Source: Roseivirga thermotolerans | GTDB taxonomy: Bacteria > Bacteroidota > Bacteroidia > Cytophagales > Cyclobacteriaceae | NCBI RefSeq assembly: GCF_014653175.1 | Contig: NZ_BNAG01000002.1 | Span: 186,001 to 250,000, forward strand | DNA length: 64,000 bases | Direction: 5' to 3' | Shown here: positions 1-9,051 of the stretch, piece after piece | How the letters are laid out: each line of letters starts with the position of its first letter | Numbering within the stretch: the first letter of the stretch is position 1 | Made by a program: the position numbers and the translations under genes | Notes under the pieces: model-generated | Told to the model about the DNA's origin: nothing | The model's database searches: none | What the model saw: only the letters and a program-made list of their open reading frames with translations

Positions 1-754
1 AAAAAAGAGCACTTTCTGCTTTTTCAGAATGTTGATTCATCAGTTGTTCTATGGTCTCCGAAGCAACATCTATATCTACATTTGGTAACAATTCAGCATA
101 AATATTCATGGAATAAACACGCCAGTTGTAAAGTCTTGGGCTGTCCTTGTAATATCGTTCTATAGGAGAGAAGAAGGATGCCTCTGCGAACGAAGAGTTT
201 TTAGGTAAATCTTCATAAACCCCAGTAACCAGTAAGGTCCATTCGGCATTCACCTTAATGAATTGGTTAATCGGATCCTTGTCCCCAAATAGTTTAGTAG
301 CCAATGACTCTGAAAGCATAATTGAATTCAAATCTTTCAGTCCATCCCAGCTTCCCTTTTTCATTTTTAGAGAGAGGAGCTCAGGTGCGCCATCCTGAAT
401 AAAAATTCCGGTTTGAGTAAAGGTTTTCTCATTGGTTGATAAAACATGTTGCTTTGGGCTTGAAGCTAAAACAACATGTTTGAATAGGGATGGGTAATCC
501 TCGTTCAATAATTCGCCAAGTTTGCCCACATGGGTGTCGCTAACTGAAATTTCTCCTTGGGTATTTTTTCTCAGTACTTTAACCACTCTATCGTAATTCT
601 CATGGTACTTATTGAAAGAAAGCTCATCATTGATCCAAAGGGCAACCAGAAGGGCAATGGAAATCCCTGCTGCCAGACCTCCAATGTTTAGAAGGGAATA
701 AATTTTATTTCTCTGAAGGTATCTGAAACTACTTAGAAAATGATGTCTTAGCAT
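1..754 (-). CDS. FtsX/MacB-like ABC transporter permease (partial, C-terminal part outside window)
   Basis: The reading frame is open from an ATG at 754 to the window edge, giving 251 codons of an FtsX/MacB-type permease. It starts MLRHHFLSSFRYLQRNK, followed by one hydrophobic segment at about residues 18-40 (SLLNIGGLAAGISIALLVAL). An extracytoplasmic stretch of the MacB periplasmic-core type follows, with the family motif around SIMLSESLATKLFGDKDPI. The three C-terminal membrane helices expected of the family would lie beyond position 1. No PadR gene or ATPase gene is seen next to it in the window. It resembles the permeases at 4426-7017 and 16443-19073 but lacks their ~80-residue cytoplasmic prefix. 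The transported substrate cannot be told from sequence. Confidence 0.8.
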   Translation of the reverse strand, partial: MLRHHFLSSFRYLQRNKIYSLLNIGGLAAGISIALLVALWINDELSFNKYHENYDRVVKVLRKNTQGEISVSDTHVGKLGELLNEDYPSLFKHVVLASSPKQHVLSTNEKTFTQTGIFIQDGAPELLSLKMKKGSWDGLKDLNSIMLSESLATKLFGDKDPINQFIKVNAEWTLLVTGVYEDLPKNSSFAEASFFSPIERYYKDSPRLYNWRVYSMNIYAELLPNVDIDVASETIEQLMNQHSEKAESALF

Positions 755-1159
755 TGATGTGAAATTTGGTCAGCTGTTACTGAATTGGATAAAATACCTT
801 TGAGCTCATCTATATCAGTTCCTGTCTTTTATTTGCGAGTTCAAACACTTCATAGATTTTATTAAACCCTGAAGGTTGCATAGCAGACCCCCCCCCTTTT
901 TGGTTTGTTGAGTTTGAACATCCCTTATTTATCGGGATGTGGACTAAAAATGCATAACTAGGCCGATTTGGTCTAACTTGCTTAAAATGTCTGGCAAAAA
1001 TGTAAAGAGTGCTATGTGGATGTTTAGAAAGGCCTTGATTGAAATATGCAAGGCTGTTTTAGATCAGTTACGTTTTCTTATTCTACCAATAACCACTCAG
1101 ATAAACATATTTATAGGACTGTTTAGGATAAGCTATTTTTGAGCAAAACCATTTGCTCC
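755..1159. other. Intergenic region between divergent genes; nine-C tract
   Basis: About 400 bases separate the divergent permease and VPS10-like genes. I see no coding region. A homopolymer of nine C (888-896) followed by five T (897-901) lies about 135 bases upstream of the permease start. A TAnnTTTG-type box (TATTTTTG) lies at 1134-1141, just before the VPS10-like gene. Nothing else stands out. Confidence 0.5.
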
Positions 1160-4100
1160 ATGATTAAATCATCCAAAGCCCTACTCTTTCTATTAGTTGC
1201 TTTTACATATAGCAGCTTACAGGCTCAAACAGACCTCTCTTTATTCGAAACCATGAAGCCGAGGTCTATTGGCCCGGCAGGAATGTCCGGAAGAATTACG
1301 TCTATCGATGTAGTTCGGCACAACACTAACATTATCTATGCCGGAACAGCCTCCGGAGGTTTGTGGAAGTCTACTAGTGGAGGAACTACCTGGCAGCCTG
1401 TTTTTGACAATCAGGAAGTAGCTTCGGTAGGAGCGGTAAAGATAGATCCTTCCAACCCTAGCACTATATGGGTAGGTACCGGTGAGGGTAACCCAAGAAA
1501 CTCGCTCAATTCGGGTTATGGAATTTATAAAAGCCTGGATGCCGGAAGAACCTGGCAACATATGGGCTTAGAAAAGACAAAAAACATCCATCGCATAATT
1601 GTGCATCCGAACGATCCCAATACCGTTTGGGTGGGGGCTATTGGCTCTCCATGGGCCGAGCATCCGGAGAGAGGTGTTTTTAAAACAACTGATGGTGGAA
1701 AGACCTGGAAAAAGGTGCTTTATGATGTGCCCGGTGCAGGAATTGCTGACCTTGTGATAGATCCTACTAACCCCAATAAGCTCGTTGCGGCTATGTGGGA
1801 GCATAGAAGATGGCCCTGGTTTTTTAATTCGGGAGGGCCGGCCTCGGGTATCTATATTTCGCATGATGGTGGAGAAACCTGGAAGAGAAAGACGGCTGAA
1901 CATGGGTTACCTAAAGGGGATTTGGGACGAATAGGATTGGCCATAGCTCCCTCTATGCCCGATCGGATTTACGCCTATGTAGAGTCGAAAGAGAATGCCC
2001 TGTATCGCTCCGACAATGGAGGTGAAACTTGGTATAGGATTTCCAACAAAGGCGAAAGTGGTATTGGTAACCGACCGTTTTATTATGCCGAGATTTATGT
2101 AGACCCTAAAAACGAAAACAGAGTGTATTCGCTGCACACCACAGTTACATTTAGCGAAGACGGTGGCCGAAGCTTTAGCACTTTTGTAAACCCCGGCTAT
2201 GTACATGTCGATAATCATGCTTTTTATGTGCATCCCGATAATCCCGACTTTATGGTGTTGGGTAATGATGGGGGGCTAGTGCTGAGCACCGACCGCGGTG
2301 GTAGCTGGCAATATTCGGAAAACCTGCCGATTGGCCAGTTTTACCATGTGAATTACGATATGGAAACCCCATACAATGTAATGGGCGGTATGCAAGATAA
2401 TGGTGCCTGGTTAGGGCCAAGTCAGCTGCTGAAGCAGGGAGGAATAAGGAATAGCTACTGGGAAAGAATTGTAGGAGGAGACGGTTTCGATGTAGTACCC
2501 GACCCGCTAGATTCACGCTATGGATACTCATTGAGCCAAGGAGCTAACATTCAACGCTACGACAGAGAAACCGGCAAAATGCTGGGTATTCAACCCGAGC
2601 ATCCTAATGGAGAAGAACTACGCTGGAATTGGAATGCCGGAGTGAATATAGACCCCTTCGATAAGAAGACTGTATACCTTGGAGCCCAGTACTTGTTTAA
2701 GTCGGGCGACCATGGATTGACCTGGGAAATTATTTCACCAGACCTTACCACAAATAACCCCGAAAAACAGAAGCAGTTCGATACTGGAGGGCTCAACTAT
2801 GATAACTCAGGTGCTGAGATGCACACTACCATTACGGTAATAGAGCCAAGCACCAGAGAGCAGGGATTAATATGGGTGGGTACGGATGATGGTAACGTAC
2901 AACTGACGCGCGATGGAGGTAAAAGCTGGACGAATAGTGCCGGAAAGTTTCCCGGATTGCCGGAGGCCACCTGGGTACAACAAATAAAGGCCAGTACTCA
3001 CAACGAGGGTACTGCTGTGGTCGTGTTCGATGACCACCGCAGAGATAACTGGTCTCCCTATGTGTATCAGACTACCAACTACGGACGCACCTGGAAACGA
3101 ATTGTAGACGATACTGATGTGTTTGGTTTTGCCCTTGCTTTTGTGCAAGATCCGGTTGAGCCAAACCTAATGTTTTTGGGTACAGAATCAGGCCTATATG
3201 TAAGTATGGATGGCAGCCAGACCTGGGAAAAGTGGACACACGGATTCCCCACAGTACCCACTATGGATCTGGCTATTCATCCCAGAGAACACGATCTGAT
3301 AATAGGTACTTTTGGTCGTGCCATCTGGATTTTGGACGACATAAGGCCTTTGCGAGAAGCAACCAGCCTGGGTGCCGACAAGCTCATGGAGAAAGAACTG
3401 CATCTATTTTCAATTCCTGATGCCACTAATGCCATTATTGGCCCATACTGGGGCTACAGAAGTACAGGTCATGGTATGTTTTTCGGAGAGAATAAACCGT
3501 TTAGCGCAGCCATTAACTTCTATGTGAAAGAGAAGAAAGGACGTGTGAAAATGGAAATATCCGATGCCAATGGCGAAGTGATCAGAACCCGGTACTTTGC
3601 ACCGGATCAAGGGCTAAACAGGGTGTATTGGGGATTCGAAACAGATGGTGTGAGACGTCCCGGTCAAAGAAAGCCCACAGGGGAAGAGGTAACTCCTCCT
3701 GGTGGCTACGATGCGCTGCCCGGTACATATACCGTAAAACTTACTTATAACGGAACTTCTGCCTCCGGAACACTCAATTTGTTAAAAGATGAGCGGGTGG
3801 AGTGGGATATGCCGGCTTTAGAAGAGAAACAAAGGTTTATTACCCAATACAATGCACTAGTGACCGAAATGACTGAGGCGGTAGATCGGCTTACCGAAGC
3901 ACAACAAATTGTGAGCAGGGTAGAGGTTCTTGATGAAGACAATGAAGAGCTAAGAAAGAAGTCAGGTCAGGTAAAAAAGGAGCTGGCGGCTTTGAGGGAG
4001 TTGATTTTTGAAAAGCCGGTTCAGGGTTTTAGGAGTGATCCTAATGCTATTTCTAACCAGTTGGGCAATCTAAGGAGCAAAATAGGAGGTAGCTACGATC

Positions 4101-4255
4101 CCTTGTCGCAGGCGGCTCAATATGCTTATAGTAATGTGAGTAAGAATTGGCAACCGGTACTTCAAAGAATCAATGACTTTTTTAATAATGAGTGGGTTGC
4201 CTATAAAAGCTTTGTAGAGGGACTAAATCTGGAGCTGGTGAAAGGCTTTAATTAA
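1160..4255 (+). CDS. Secreted VPS10/sortilin-like BNR (Asp-box) beta-propeller protein
   Basis: This is a large exported protein of about 1031 residues. The N-terminus MIKSSKALLFLLVAFTYSS followed by LQAQ is a clear signal peptide. The first ~750 residues carry about eleven Asp-box motifs of the form S-x-D-x-G-x-T-W, for example KTTDGGKTWK, ISHDGGETWK, RSDNGGETWY and LTRDGGKSWT. They build one or two beta-propellers of the VPS10/BNR-repeat class. The last ~150 residues contain a beta-rich domain and a helical, possibly coiled-coil end. Such proteins in Bacteroidota act outside the cytoplasm; some relatives are glycosidases or protein binders, but no catalytic residues can be assigned here. 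A TTG seven codons upstream (1139) is an alternative start. I prefer the ATG because the TTG lies inside a promoter-like box at 1134-1141. No type IX sorting domain is seen. Confidence 0.85.
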   Translation: MIKSSKALLFLLVAFTYSSLQAQTDLSLFETMKPRSIGPAGMSGRITSIDVVRHNTNIIYAGTASGGLWKSTSGGTTWQPVFDNQEVASVGAVKIDPSNPSTIWVGTGEGNPRNSLNSGYGIYKSLDAGRTWQHMGLEKTKNIHRIIVHPNDPNTVWVGAIGSPWAEHPERGVFKTTDGGKTWKKVLYDVPGAGIADLVIDPTNPNKLVAAMWEHRRWPWFFNSGGPASGIYISHDGGETWKRKTAEHGLPKGDLGRIGLAIAPSMPDRIYAYVESKENALYRSDNGGETWYRISNKGESGIGNRPFYYAEIYVDPKNENRVYSLHTTVTFSEDGGRSFSTFVNPGYVHVDNHAFYVHPDNPDFMVLGNDGGLVLSTDRGGSWQYSENLPIGQFYHVNYDMETPYNVMGGMQDNGAWLGPSQLLKQGGIRNSYWERIVGGDGFDVVPDPLDSRYGYSLSQGANIQRYDRETGKMLGIQPEHPNGEELRWNWNAGVNIDPFDKKTVYLGAQYLFKSGDHGLTWEIISPDLTTNNPEKQKQFDTGGLNYDNSGAEMHTTITVIEPSTREQGLIWVGTDDGNVQLTRDGGKSWTNSAGKFPGLPEATWVQQIKASTHNEGTAVVVFDDHRRDNWSPYVYQTTNYGRTWKRIVDDTDVFGFALAFVQDPVEPNLMFLGTESGLYVSMDGSQTWEKWTHGFPTVPTMDLAIHPREHDLIIGTFGRAIWILDDIRPLREATSLGADKLMEKELHLFSIPDATNAIIGPYWGYRSTGHGMFFGENKPFSAAINFYVKEKKGRVKMEISDANGEVIRTRYFAPDQGLNRVYWGFETDGVRRPGQRKPTGEEVTPPGGYDALPGTYTVKLTYNGTSASGTLNLLKDERVEWDMPALEEKQRFITQYNALVTEMTEAVDRLTEAQQIVSRVEVLDEDNEELRKKSGQVKKELAALRELIFEKPVQGFRSDPNAISNQLGNLRSKIGGSYDPLSQAAQYAYSNVSKNWQPVLQRINDFFNNEWVAYKSFVEGLNLELVKGFN

Positions 4256-4281
4256 CCAAGAGAGCCCCTCAATTAGTAAGG

Positions 4282-4421
4282 TGCTGTCTTAAAAGTTAAC
4301 GTTCTCAAACTCGATCGAGAATCTCCAAAGAGCTTAGAAGCAAGGTCAGTGGAGATTCTGAATCAAACTTACCCTAGGCGTTAGGCAGGGAATGACGCAA
4401 GCAATAACTTTTAAGACAGCA
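4282..4421. repeat. 140-bp element with 17-bp perfect terminal inverted repeats
   Basis: The 17-mer TGCTGTCTTAAAAGTTA at 4282-4298 recurs as its exact reverse complement at 4405-4421. A second inverted pair (AGAATCTCCA and TGGAGATTCT) is nested inside, so the whole element can fold into a long imperfect hairpin. It contains no reading frame. It fills the gap between two convergent genes and ends 4 bases before the permease stop codon. It may be a MITE-like or REP-like dispersed element that also serves as a terminator; it resembles the elements at 15701 and 36655 in size and in end sequence. Confidence 0.7.
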
Positions 4422-4425
4422 TTGT

Positions 4426-7017
4426 TTATTCATTACGCAGGTTGGTGGCAGGGTTTACCCTGGCTGCCTTAAACGTTTGCCCAAATACGGTGAGCCATGC
4501 CAGTAACAGAGTGCCAAGGCCAGCCAAAGCAAAGAACCACCATTTCAGTTCAATTTGATACGCAAAGTCGCTCAACCATTGTTGGGCAGCCCAGTAGCTG
4601 AGCGGCAGAGCTATGATGATGCCCAGCCCGACTAAAATTGAAAACTGGCCGGTGAGTAGTACAATTATTCGCCATACACCAGACCCCAGAACCTTTCTTA
4701 TGCTGATTTCCTTTACCCTTTTTTCGGTGGTATAAGCAGTAAGCCCAAACAGTCCCAAACAAGAAATAAGAATAGCCAATATGGCCGAGTAGCGCGATAG
4801 TACTGCCATTCGTTGTTCGGAAGCATATAGGGCCTGATAGTCTTGATCTACAAATATGGGTTTGAATGGGAATTCAGGATTGAACTGGCTGTAGAGCTTC
4901 TCAATTTGCTGTAAAGTAGTTGAAGTTTGCTCACCATTGATTCTGGCCATAATGAAATGAGTAGATTCCGGACGGTATAGAAAAAGGGCCGGTTCTGCCG
5001 GTTTATGGATGGAGGCGATCGAAAAATCTTTTACAACGCCTACAATCTGTTTTTGACCCGTATAATGATAAACGGTTTTGCCAATTGGATCTTCCATACC
5101 CATGGCTTTGATAGCCGTTTCATTAAAGATAACTCCGTTCTCGTTTGTCTTAAACTCTTCTGAAAATCCTCGGCCTTTCAGAAATTCCACTCCCAGCAGT
5201 TCCACAGAGTTTATGCCCGCATTATATTCCCAAAACTGAATCTGATCCTCGTCCGTTTTGCCCTTCCAACCAACACCTCCGGTAGAGTTCATGCCCCCAA
5301 CCATAAAGCCCGAAACTGCAGCATTTTCTACTCCCGGTAAGTTTTTGAGTTCAGCGAGAAAGGCCTCGTACTGATCGGTAAGCTGCCCTTCTCGCTCAAA
5401 GTAAATCAGGTTATTGCGGTCGTAGCCCAAGTTTTTAGTTTGTACCAATTCCATTTGCCTGAAAATGACCACCACACTTACAATGAGTACCGTTGAAAGA
5501 GCGAATTGAAATACCACCAGGGCTTTTCGGCCTATTCCACTTGAGTTATTGGTGGCTTTAAAACCTTTTAAAATAAGCAGGGCCTTGAGTCGGGAAAGGT
5601 GCAGGGCAGGATAACTTCCGGCCAACAGTCCTACCACCAACAACAAGACAGTGGCGGCAACAAGCAGTTGCGGACTAAACACAAGACGGATATTTTTTTG
5701 GGTGATATGATTAAACTCAGGAAGTAGTAAAAATACCAGCAAGAAGGCTAGTAAAGTGGCCAATGCGCAGAGTAGTACCGATTCGGTTAAAAACTGATAG
5801 GCTAGTGATTGTCGGGTAGCCCCCAACGATTTTTTAACCCCCACTTCTTTCATACGTTGCGAGGCTCTTGCGGTGGTTAAATTGATAAAATTGATGCAGG
5901 CGATAAGCAAAATAAGTAAGGCAATAAAGGAGAGAAGCCGTACCGATTCTATGCGTCCACCGGCCTGCTCGCCATTAATGAATTTACCATGCAGATATAG
6001 GTCGGTGTATGGACTTAGAAACAGCTCTACCCTGGTATCGGGCAAGTTCGCTTTAAAAATAGCATCTATTTTTTGACCCACTACCTCGGCAGAACTACCC
6101 GGGCCAATAACCACAGATTGGCGGGCATAGTAGTTACCCCATTGTTTGTAGGTAATGAGTTCATCGTGGAAGTAATTCCATGGAAGAATAAGCTCAAATT
6201 GCTCAGAACTATTTTGGGGAATGTTTTCCAACACACCACTCACTTTGAATTCAGTTTTAGAGCCTCTAAAGTGCCATTCTATAGTTTGTCCCAGAGCATC
6301 CTGATTGGGGAAAAGGCGCTCTGCCAGCGATTCGGTAATTAGTGCATCGTAGTTAGTTGACAGCAGGCTTTGCGATTGACCCGCCTTCAACGGAAATGAA
6401 AAGGCACTCAGGTACTCCTGGTTGGCAAATCTACCTTGCACTTTGAGCGATAATGGCGTGCTTCCGCTCACCGATACAGTGTATTCATGAGGGTCGGTAT
6501 AGACGGCAGCCCATTGGACTTCGGGCACCTGGGTTTTTATTTCTTCGTGCAACAGACCGGGAGTGCCTTTTATAGTAAATGTGCCACTAGCATCGGTATG
6601 GTTAGACATAATATGGTAGAGGCTTTCTTTATTTTCATGAAAACCATCAACCAACAGTTCGTCATTCACCCAAAGATAAATAAGCAGTACACAGGCCAAG
6701 CCTGTGGTGAGGCCTAGTAGGTTGATGATAAAGGAGCTTTTGTGTCGAACAAACGACCGGAGCGTAATGATTAAGTTGTGTTTGAACATGTCGTAATAAT
6801 TGAGTTTTTGATATCCTTTAAAGGAACGAACAATGCCGGGTCTTAGCAGCAGAAGAACATCTTTTGCGAAAAGAAATTTTGCTTTGGCAGAGCCACGTTC
6901 CAACTGTCTTTTTTCGAACCGCTCGAGCAAGTCTCCTTCCAGGTGTTCTGCCATATATGGATCGCAAAACCACCGAAAGAAGCGCAAAAGCAACTGAGGA
7001 GGGTTGGTGTTTTTCAT
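4426..7017 (-). CDS. ABC transporter permease, FtsX/MacB-like, with N-terminal permease-prefix domain
   Basis: This is an 863-residue membrane protein with the two-module architecture common in Bacteroidota. An ~80-residue cytoplasmic prefix (around PYMAEHLEGDLLERFEKRQ) is followed by a first membrane helix, a MacB periplasmic-core region and a three-helix FtsX block (around CINFINLTTARASQRMKEVGVKKSLG). A second core region and FtsX block end near the C-terminus (around GLFGLTAYTTEKRVKEISIRKVLG). The known family exports or senses envelope-active compounds with a partner ATPase, but no ATPase gene is adjacent. It starts 4 bases after the stop of the upstream PadR regulator, so the two are one operon. 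A TTG at 7029 could add four residues; the ATG at 7017 is preferred. The substrate is unknown. Confidence 0.88.
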   Translation of the reverse strand: MKNTNPPQLLLRFFRWFCDPYMAEHLEGDLLERFEKRQLERGSAKAKFLFAKDVLLLLRPGIVRSFKGYQKLNYYDMFKHNLIITLRSFVRHKSSFIINLLGLTTGLACVLLIYLWVNDELLVDGFHENKESLYHIMSNHTDASGTFTIKGTPGLLHEEIKTQVPEVQWAAVYTDPHEYTVSVSGSTPLSLKVQGRFANQEYLSAFSFPLKAGQSQSLLSTNYDALITESLAERLFPNQDALGQTIEWHFRGSKTEFKVSGVLENIPQNSSEQFELILPWNYFHDELITYKQWGNYYARQSVVIGPGSSAEVVGQKIDAIFKANLPDTRVELFLSPYTDLYLHGKFINGEQAGGRIESVRLLSFIALLILLIACINFINLTTARASQRMKEVGVKKSLGATRQSLAYQFLTESVLLCALATLLAFLLVFLLLPEFNHITQKNIRLVFSPQLLVAATVLLLVVGLLAGSYPALHLSRLKALLILKGFKATNNSSGIGRKALVVFQFALSTVLIVSVVVIFRQMELVQTKNLGYDRNNLIYFEREGQLTDQYEAFLAELKNLPGVENAAVSGFMVGGMNSTGGVGWKGKTDEDQIQFWEYNAGINSVELLGVEFLKGRGFSEEFKTNENGVIFNETAIKAMGMEDPIGKTVYHYTGQKQIVGVVKDFSIASIHKPAEPALFLYRPESTHFIMARINGEQTSTTLQQIEKLYSQFNPEFPFKPIFVDQDYQALYASEQRMAVLSRYSAILAILISCLGLFGLTAYTTEKRVKEISIRKVLGSGVWRIIVLLTGQFSILVGLGIIIALPLSYWAAQQWLSDFAYQIELKWWFFALAGLGTLLLAWLTVFGQTFKAARVNPATNLRNE

Positions 7018-7021
7018 AACC

Positions 7022-7342
7022 TTAGGCAAAATCGGGAATGGCGTTCCAAAGCCCGAGGCGCTGTTCCTTGGTTTCCTTAAGCACCGATTTCCCCAGTGAG
7101 GTTAGAGTAAAGTACCTTTTGCGCTTGCCGCCACGTATTTTAGTGGCTCCTTTTAGTTCAGACTCCAGGTAGCCTTTGCCTTCGAGGCGTTTCAAAACAG
7201 TTTGCAATGCTCCCATGCTGACTGACCGATTCAGACGGGTTTCCATTTCTTCGATAATAGATACACCGTAGGCTTCTTCTTTGAGAATGGCCACGGTGAG
7301 CATTACTATCTCCTCAAACTCTCCCAGATGATGTTTGCCCAT
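7022..7342 (-). CDS. PadR family transcriptional regulator
   Basis: This is a 106-residue winged-helix repressor of the PadR type. It opens MGKHHLGEFEEIVMLTVAIL and carries the family core (GVSIIEEMETRLNRSVSMGALQTVLKRLEGKGY) followed by the wing around RGGKRKRYFTLTSLG. PadR proteins in this setting repress the downstream permease and are released by a ligand or envelope signal; that role is inferred here. It is the first gene of a two-gene operon with the FtsX-type permease. An in-frame upstream extension exists, but it runs through the promoter-like direct repeats at 7354-7425, so the ATG at 7342 is chosen. Confidence 0.9.
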   Translation of the reverse strand: MGKHHLGEFEEIVMLTVAILKEEAYGVSIIEEMETRLNRSVSMGALQTVLKRLEGKGYLESELKGATKIRGGKRKRYFTLTSLGKSVLKETKEQRLGLWNAIPDFA

Positions 7343-7353
7343 TTTAATTTTTG

Positions 7354-7425
7354 CCTTAAATGTAGTTTTTAATAATTCAGGGACAAAGCGATTCAATTAA
7401 TTTTTACCTTAAATGTAGTTTTTAA
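7354..7425 (-). promoter_or_regulatory. Tandem 19-bp direct repeat upstream of padR, probable operator/promoter
   Basis: The sequence CCTTAAATGTAGTTTTTAA occurs at 7354-7372 and again at 7407-7425, 53 bases apart and within 32-base blocks that differ at only two positions. On the coding (minus) strand it reads TTAAAAACTACATTTAAGG. The first copy ends about 12 bases before the padR ATG. Position and exact repetition suggest binding sites for the PadR protein or a duplicated promoter. A third exact copy lies at 8935-8953. Confidence 0.6.
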
Positions 7426-7430
7426 TGATT

Positions 7431-8606
7431 TTATCTATCCACAATAAATGAGATGGGAGGGTGTTTGGGAATAATCAGTCGGTAGTAACCTGCTCCAAGG
7501 TGAGATACATTGTAGGTATTTCTGTCAATAGGTCTTAGGTCGAAAAACTGTCCGCTGTTGTTGGTTGCTTGCAAATATTCTAGTGGCCGATTACCGGTTA
7601 GGGTAAGAATTTCGCTCACCGGGTTCGATACTATTTTCACCTTGAACTCGCGTTTAAAATAGACGCTTTGCACTTCAAAGATTTCGCTCTGCCCGGAAAA
7701 ATCTACTTGCTTTAGCCTGTAATACGATCTATCGTCAAGCGGTTCTGCATCAACGAAACTGTAGGCTATGGTATGTGTTGCATGAGCACTCCCTTCTACC
7801 TTACCCACTACGTTCCAGTCCCATCCGTTCGGTGAGCGCTGCACCTCAAAATGACTGTTGTTTACTTCCCATGCTGTAGACCAGGTGATCATCACATCTG
7901 TTGTTCTCGCGATTACTTTAAAACTAATAAGGTCGACAGGCAATGATTGCCCATCGGTTGGGTTACAATTAGGATAATTGGCATAAACAAAAGGCGCACC
8001 TCCACCATTGTGCCATACAAGGTAATTGCCGTTTCTTGTAGAGGCCCATAGGTTTTGATAGTTAAAATTGGTGGTAGTACCGTTTACAATAGACTGAAAG
8101 TACCTGAAGCCGGAGGGGCTGTTGGCAAACAGACCGTTGTCTGGCCAGGAACTATCGTTAGAAAGCACAACATATACATTGCCAAGGCCTAAACCACACC
8201 ACCCGGAAAAATTAATAGATGTAAGGTTTATATTATTAAATACCACCAGGTGGCTTCCGGAAGGAATGGTCGAGCCGGAAGAAGCACCAATGAAATTTAG
8301 ATCGGAACAACCGCTTAGTGGTAGCAGTGCGTTGAGGGTAGAGGCCCATGTAGCAGCAACAGATAGACTTTCGAAGCTATCGGTAAATGTGGTTGAGGCC
8401 GGAGACGATGTGCCATACCTTAAGTCGAGCGTAGAGGGAGAGAGGGTGAATGATGAGCCGCCACCGTACACCACTACATACTCTCCATAGCCATCACTTA
8501 GGCCGCAGCCGTCAATAACAGCACTTACCATTTGAGGTCTCTGCGCATAGAGTCCATCAATGGGTATAGTACTCCCTAATACAATAGTAAGAACAATTGA
8601 TTTCAT
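7431..8606 (-). CDS. Secreted protein with type IX secretion system C-terminal sorting domain
   Basis: This is a 391-residue exported protein. MKSIVLTIVLGSTIPIDGLYAQ is a signal peptide. The middle is Ser/Gly/Thr-rich and beta-like, with no catalytic motif I recognise. Residues ~230-310 have the fibronectin-like pattern common before sorting domains (ITWSTAWEVNNSHFEVQRS, then YYRLKQVDFSG). The last ~75 residues (NPVSEILTLTG to GAGYYRLII) match the type A T9SS sorting domain, so the protein should be exported across the outer membrane and processed or anchored at the surface. It ends 5 bases from a copy of the padR-region 19-mer and is transcribed alone. Function is unknown; surface adhesion or matrix contact is only a guess. 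Confidence 0.8.
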   Translation of the reverse strand: MKSIVLTIVLGSTIPIDGLYAQRPQMVSAVIDGCGLSDGYGEYVVVYGGGSSFTLSPSTLDLRYGTSSPASTTFTDSFESLSVAATWASTLNALLPLSGCSDLNFIGASSGSTIPSGSHLVVFNNINLTSINFSGWCGLGLGNVYVVLSNDSSWPDNGLFANSPSGFRYFQSIVNGTTTNFNYQNLWASTRNGNYLVWHNGGGAPFVYANYPNCNPTDGQSLPVDLISFKVIARTTDVMITWSTAWEVNNSHFEVQRSPNGWDWNVVGKVEGSAHATHTIAYSFVDAEPLDDRSYYRLKQVDFSGQSEIFEVQSVYFKREFKVKIVSNPVSEILTLTGNRPLEYLQATNNSGQFFDLRPIDRNTYNVSHLGAGYYRLIIPKHPPISFIVDR

Positions 8607-9051
8607 TTATTGGTGTGATTATTTAAATGTTGTGTGTGTTAGGGAGAAAGGAATATTAAAATATAACTTATAAGTTTAATAGTAAAGTTAGATAAGACAA
8701 TATTTTACTTTAGATTTTAGGGTTACTCATTTAGATCGCATTTGTTAGATCCGGTATACTGGCCACAAGCTGTGTCCTCATAGCGTCTTTTAACAGCCAT
8801 TTGTGAAGACACAAATGGAGGCAAGGTTCAGAAATATACTTCTTGCGACTTAAGTAAGTAACCCTATTAGTTGCTCTAATTCTTATATGGGCTGAGTGTG
8901 TTGCCGGGTTGTGCAGAAAAGTAGTTCAATTTCACCTTAAATGTAGTTTTTAAAATTATTGTAATGTGAAAATTACAAATGGCTATCTGTACGGCCCAAC
9001 CAGAGAAGGTTGGGTATTTGTATTTCATTTGATTAGGATTCAACAAAGGTG
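8607..9051. other. Intergenic region with a 9-bp-stem hairpin and third copy of the 19-mer
   Basis: No coding region is seen in these 445 bases. A perfect hairpin, CCATTTGTG (8797-8805) with loop AAGA and CACAAATGG (8810-8818), lies in the middle without a clear T-tract on either strand. A third exact copy of CCTTAAATGTAGTTTTTAA is at 8935-8953, in the same orientation as those at 7354 and 7407. The promoter of the type IX-secreted protein should lie in this region. Confidence 0.55.

Noticed and set aside
8797-8818. Hairpin in the 8607-9051 gap as a terminator of the gene at 9052
   Set aside because: It is over 230 bases from that gene's stop and has no T-tract; it is listed only as a structure.
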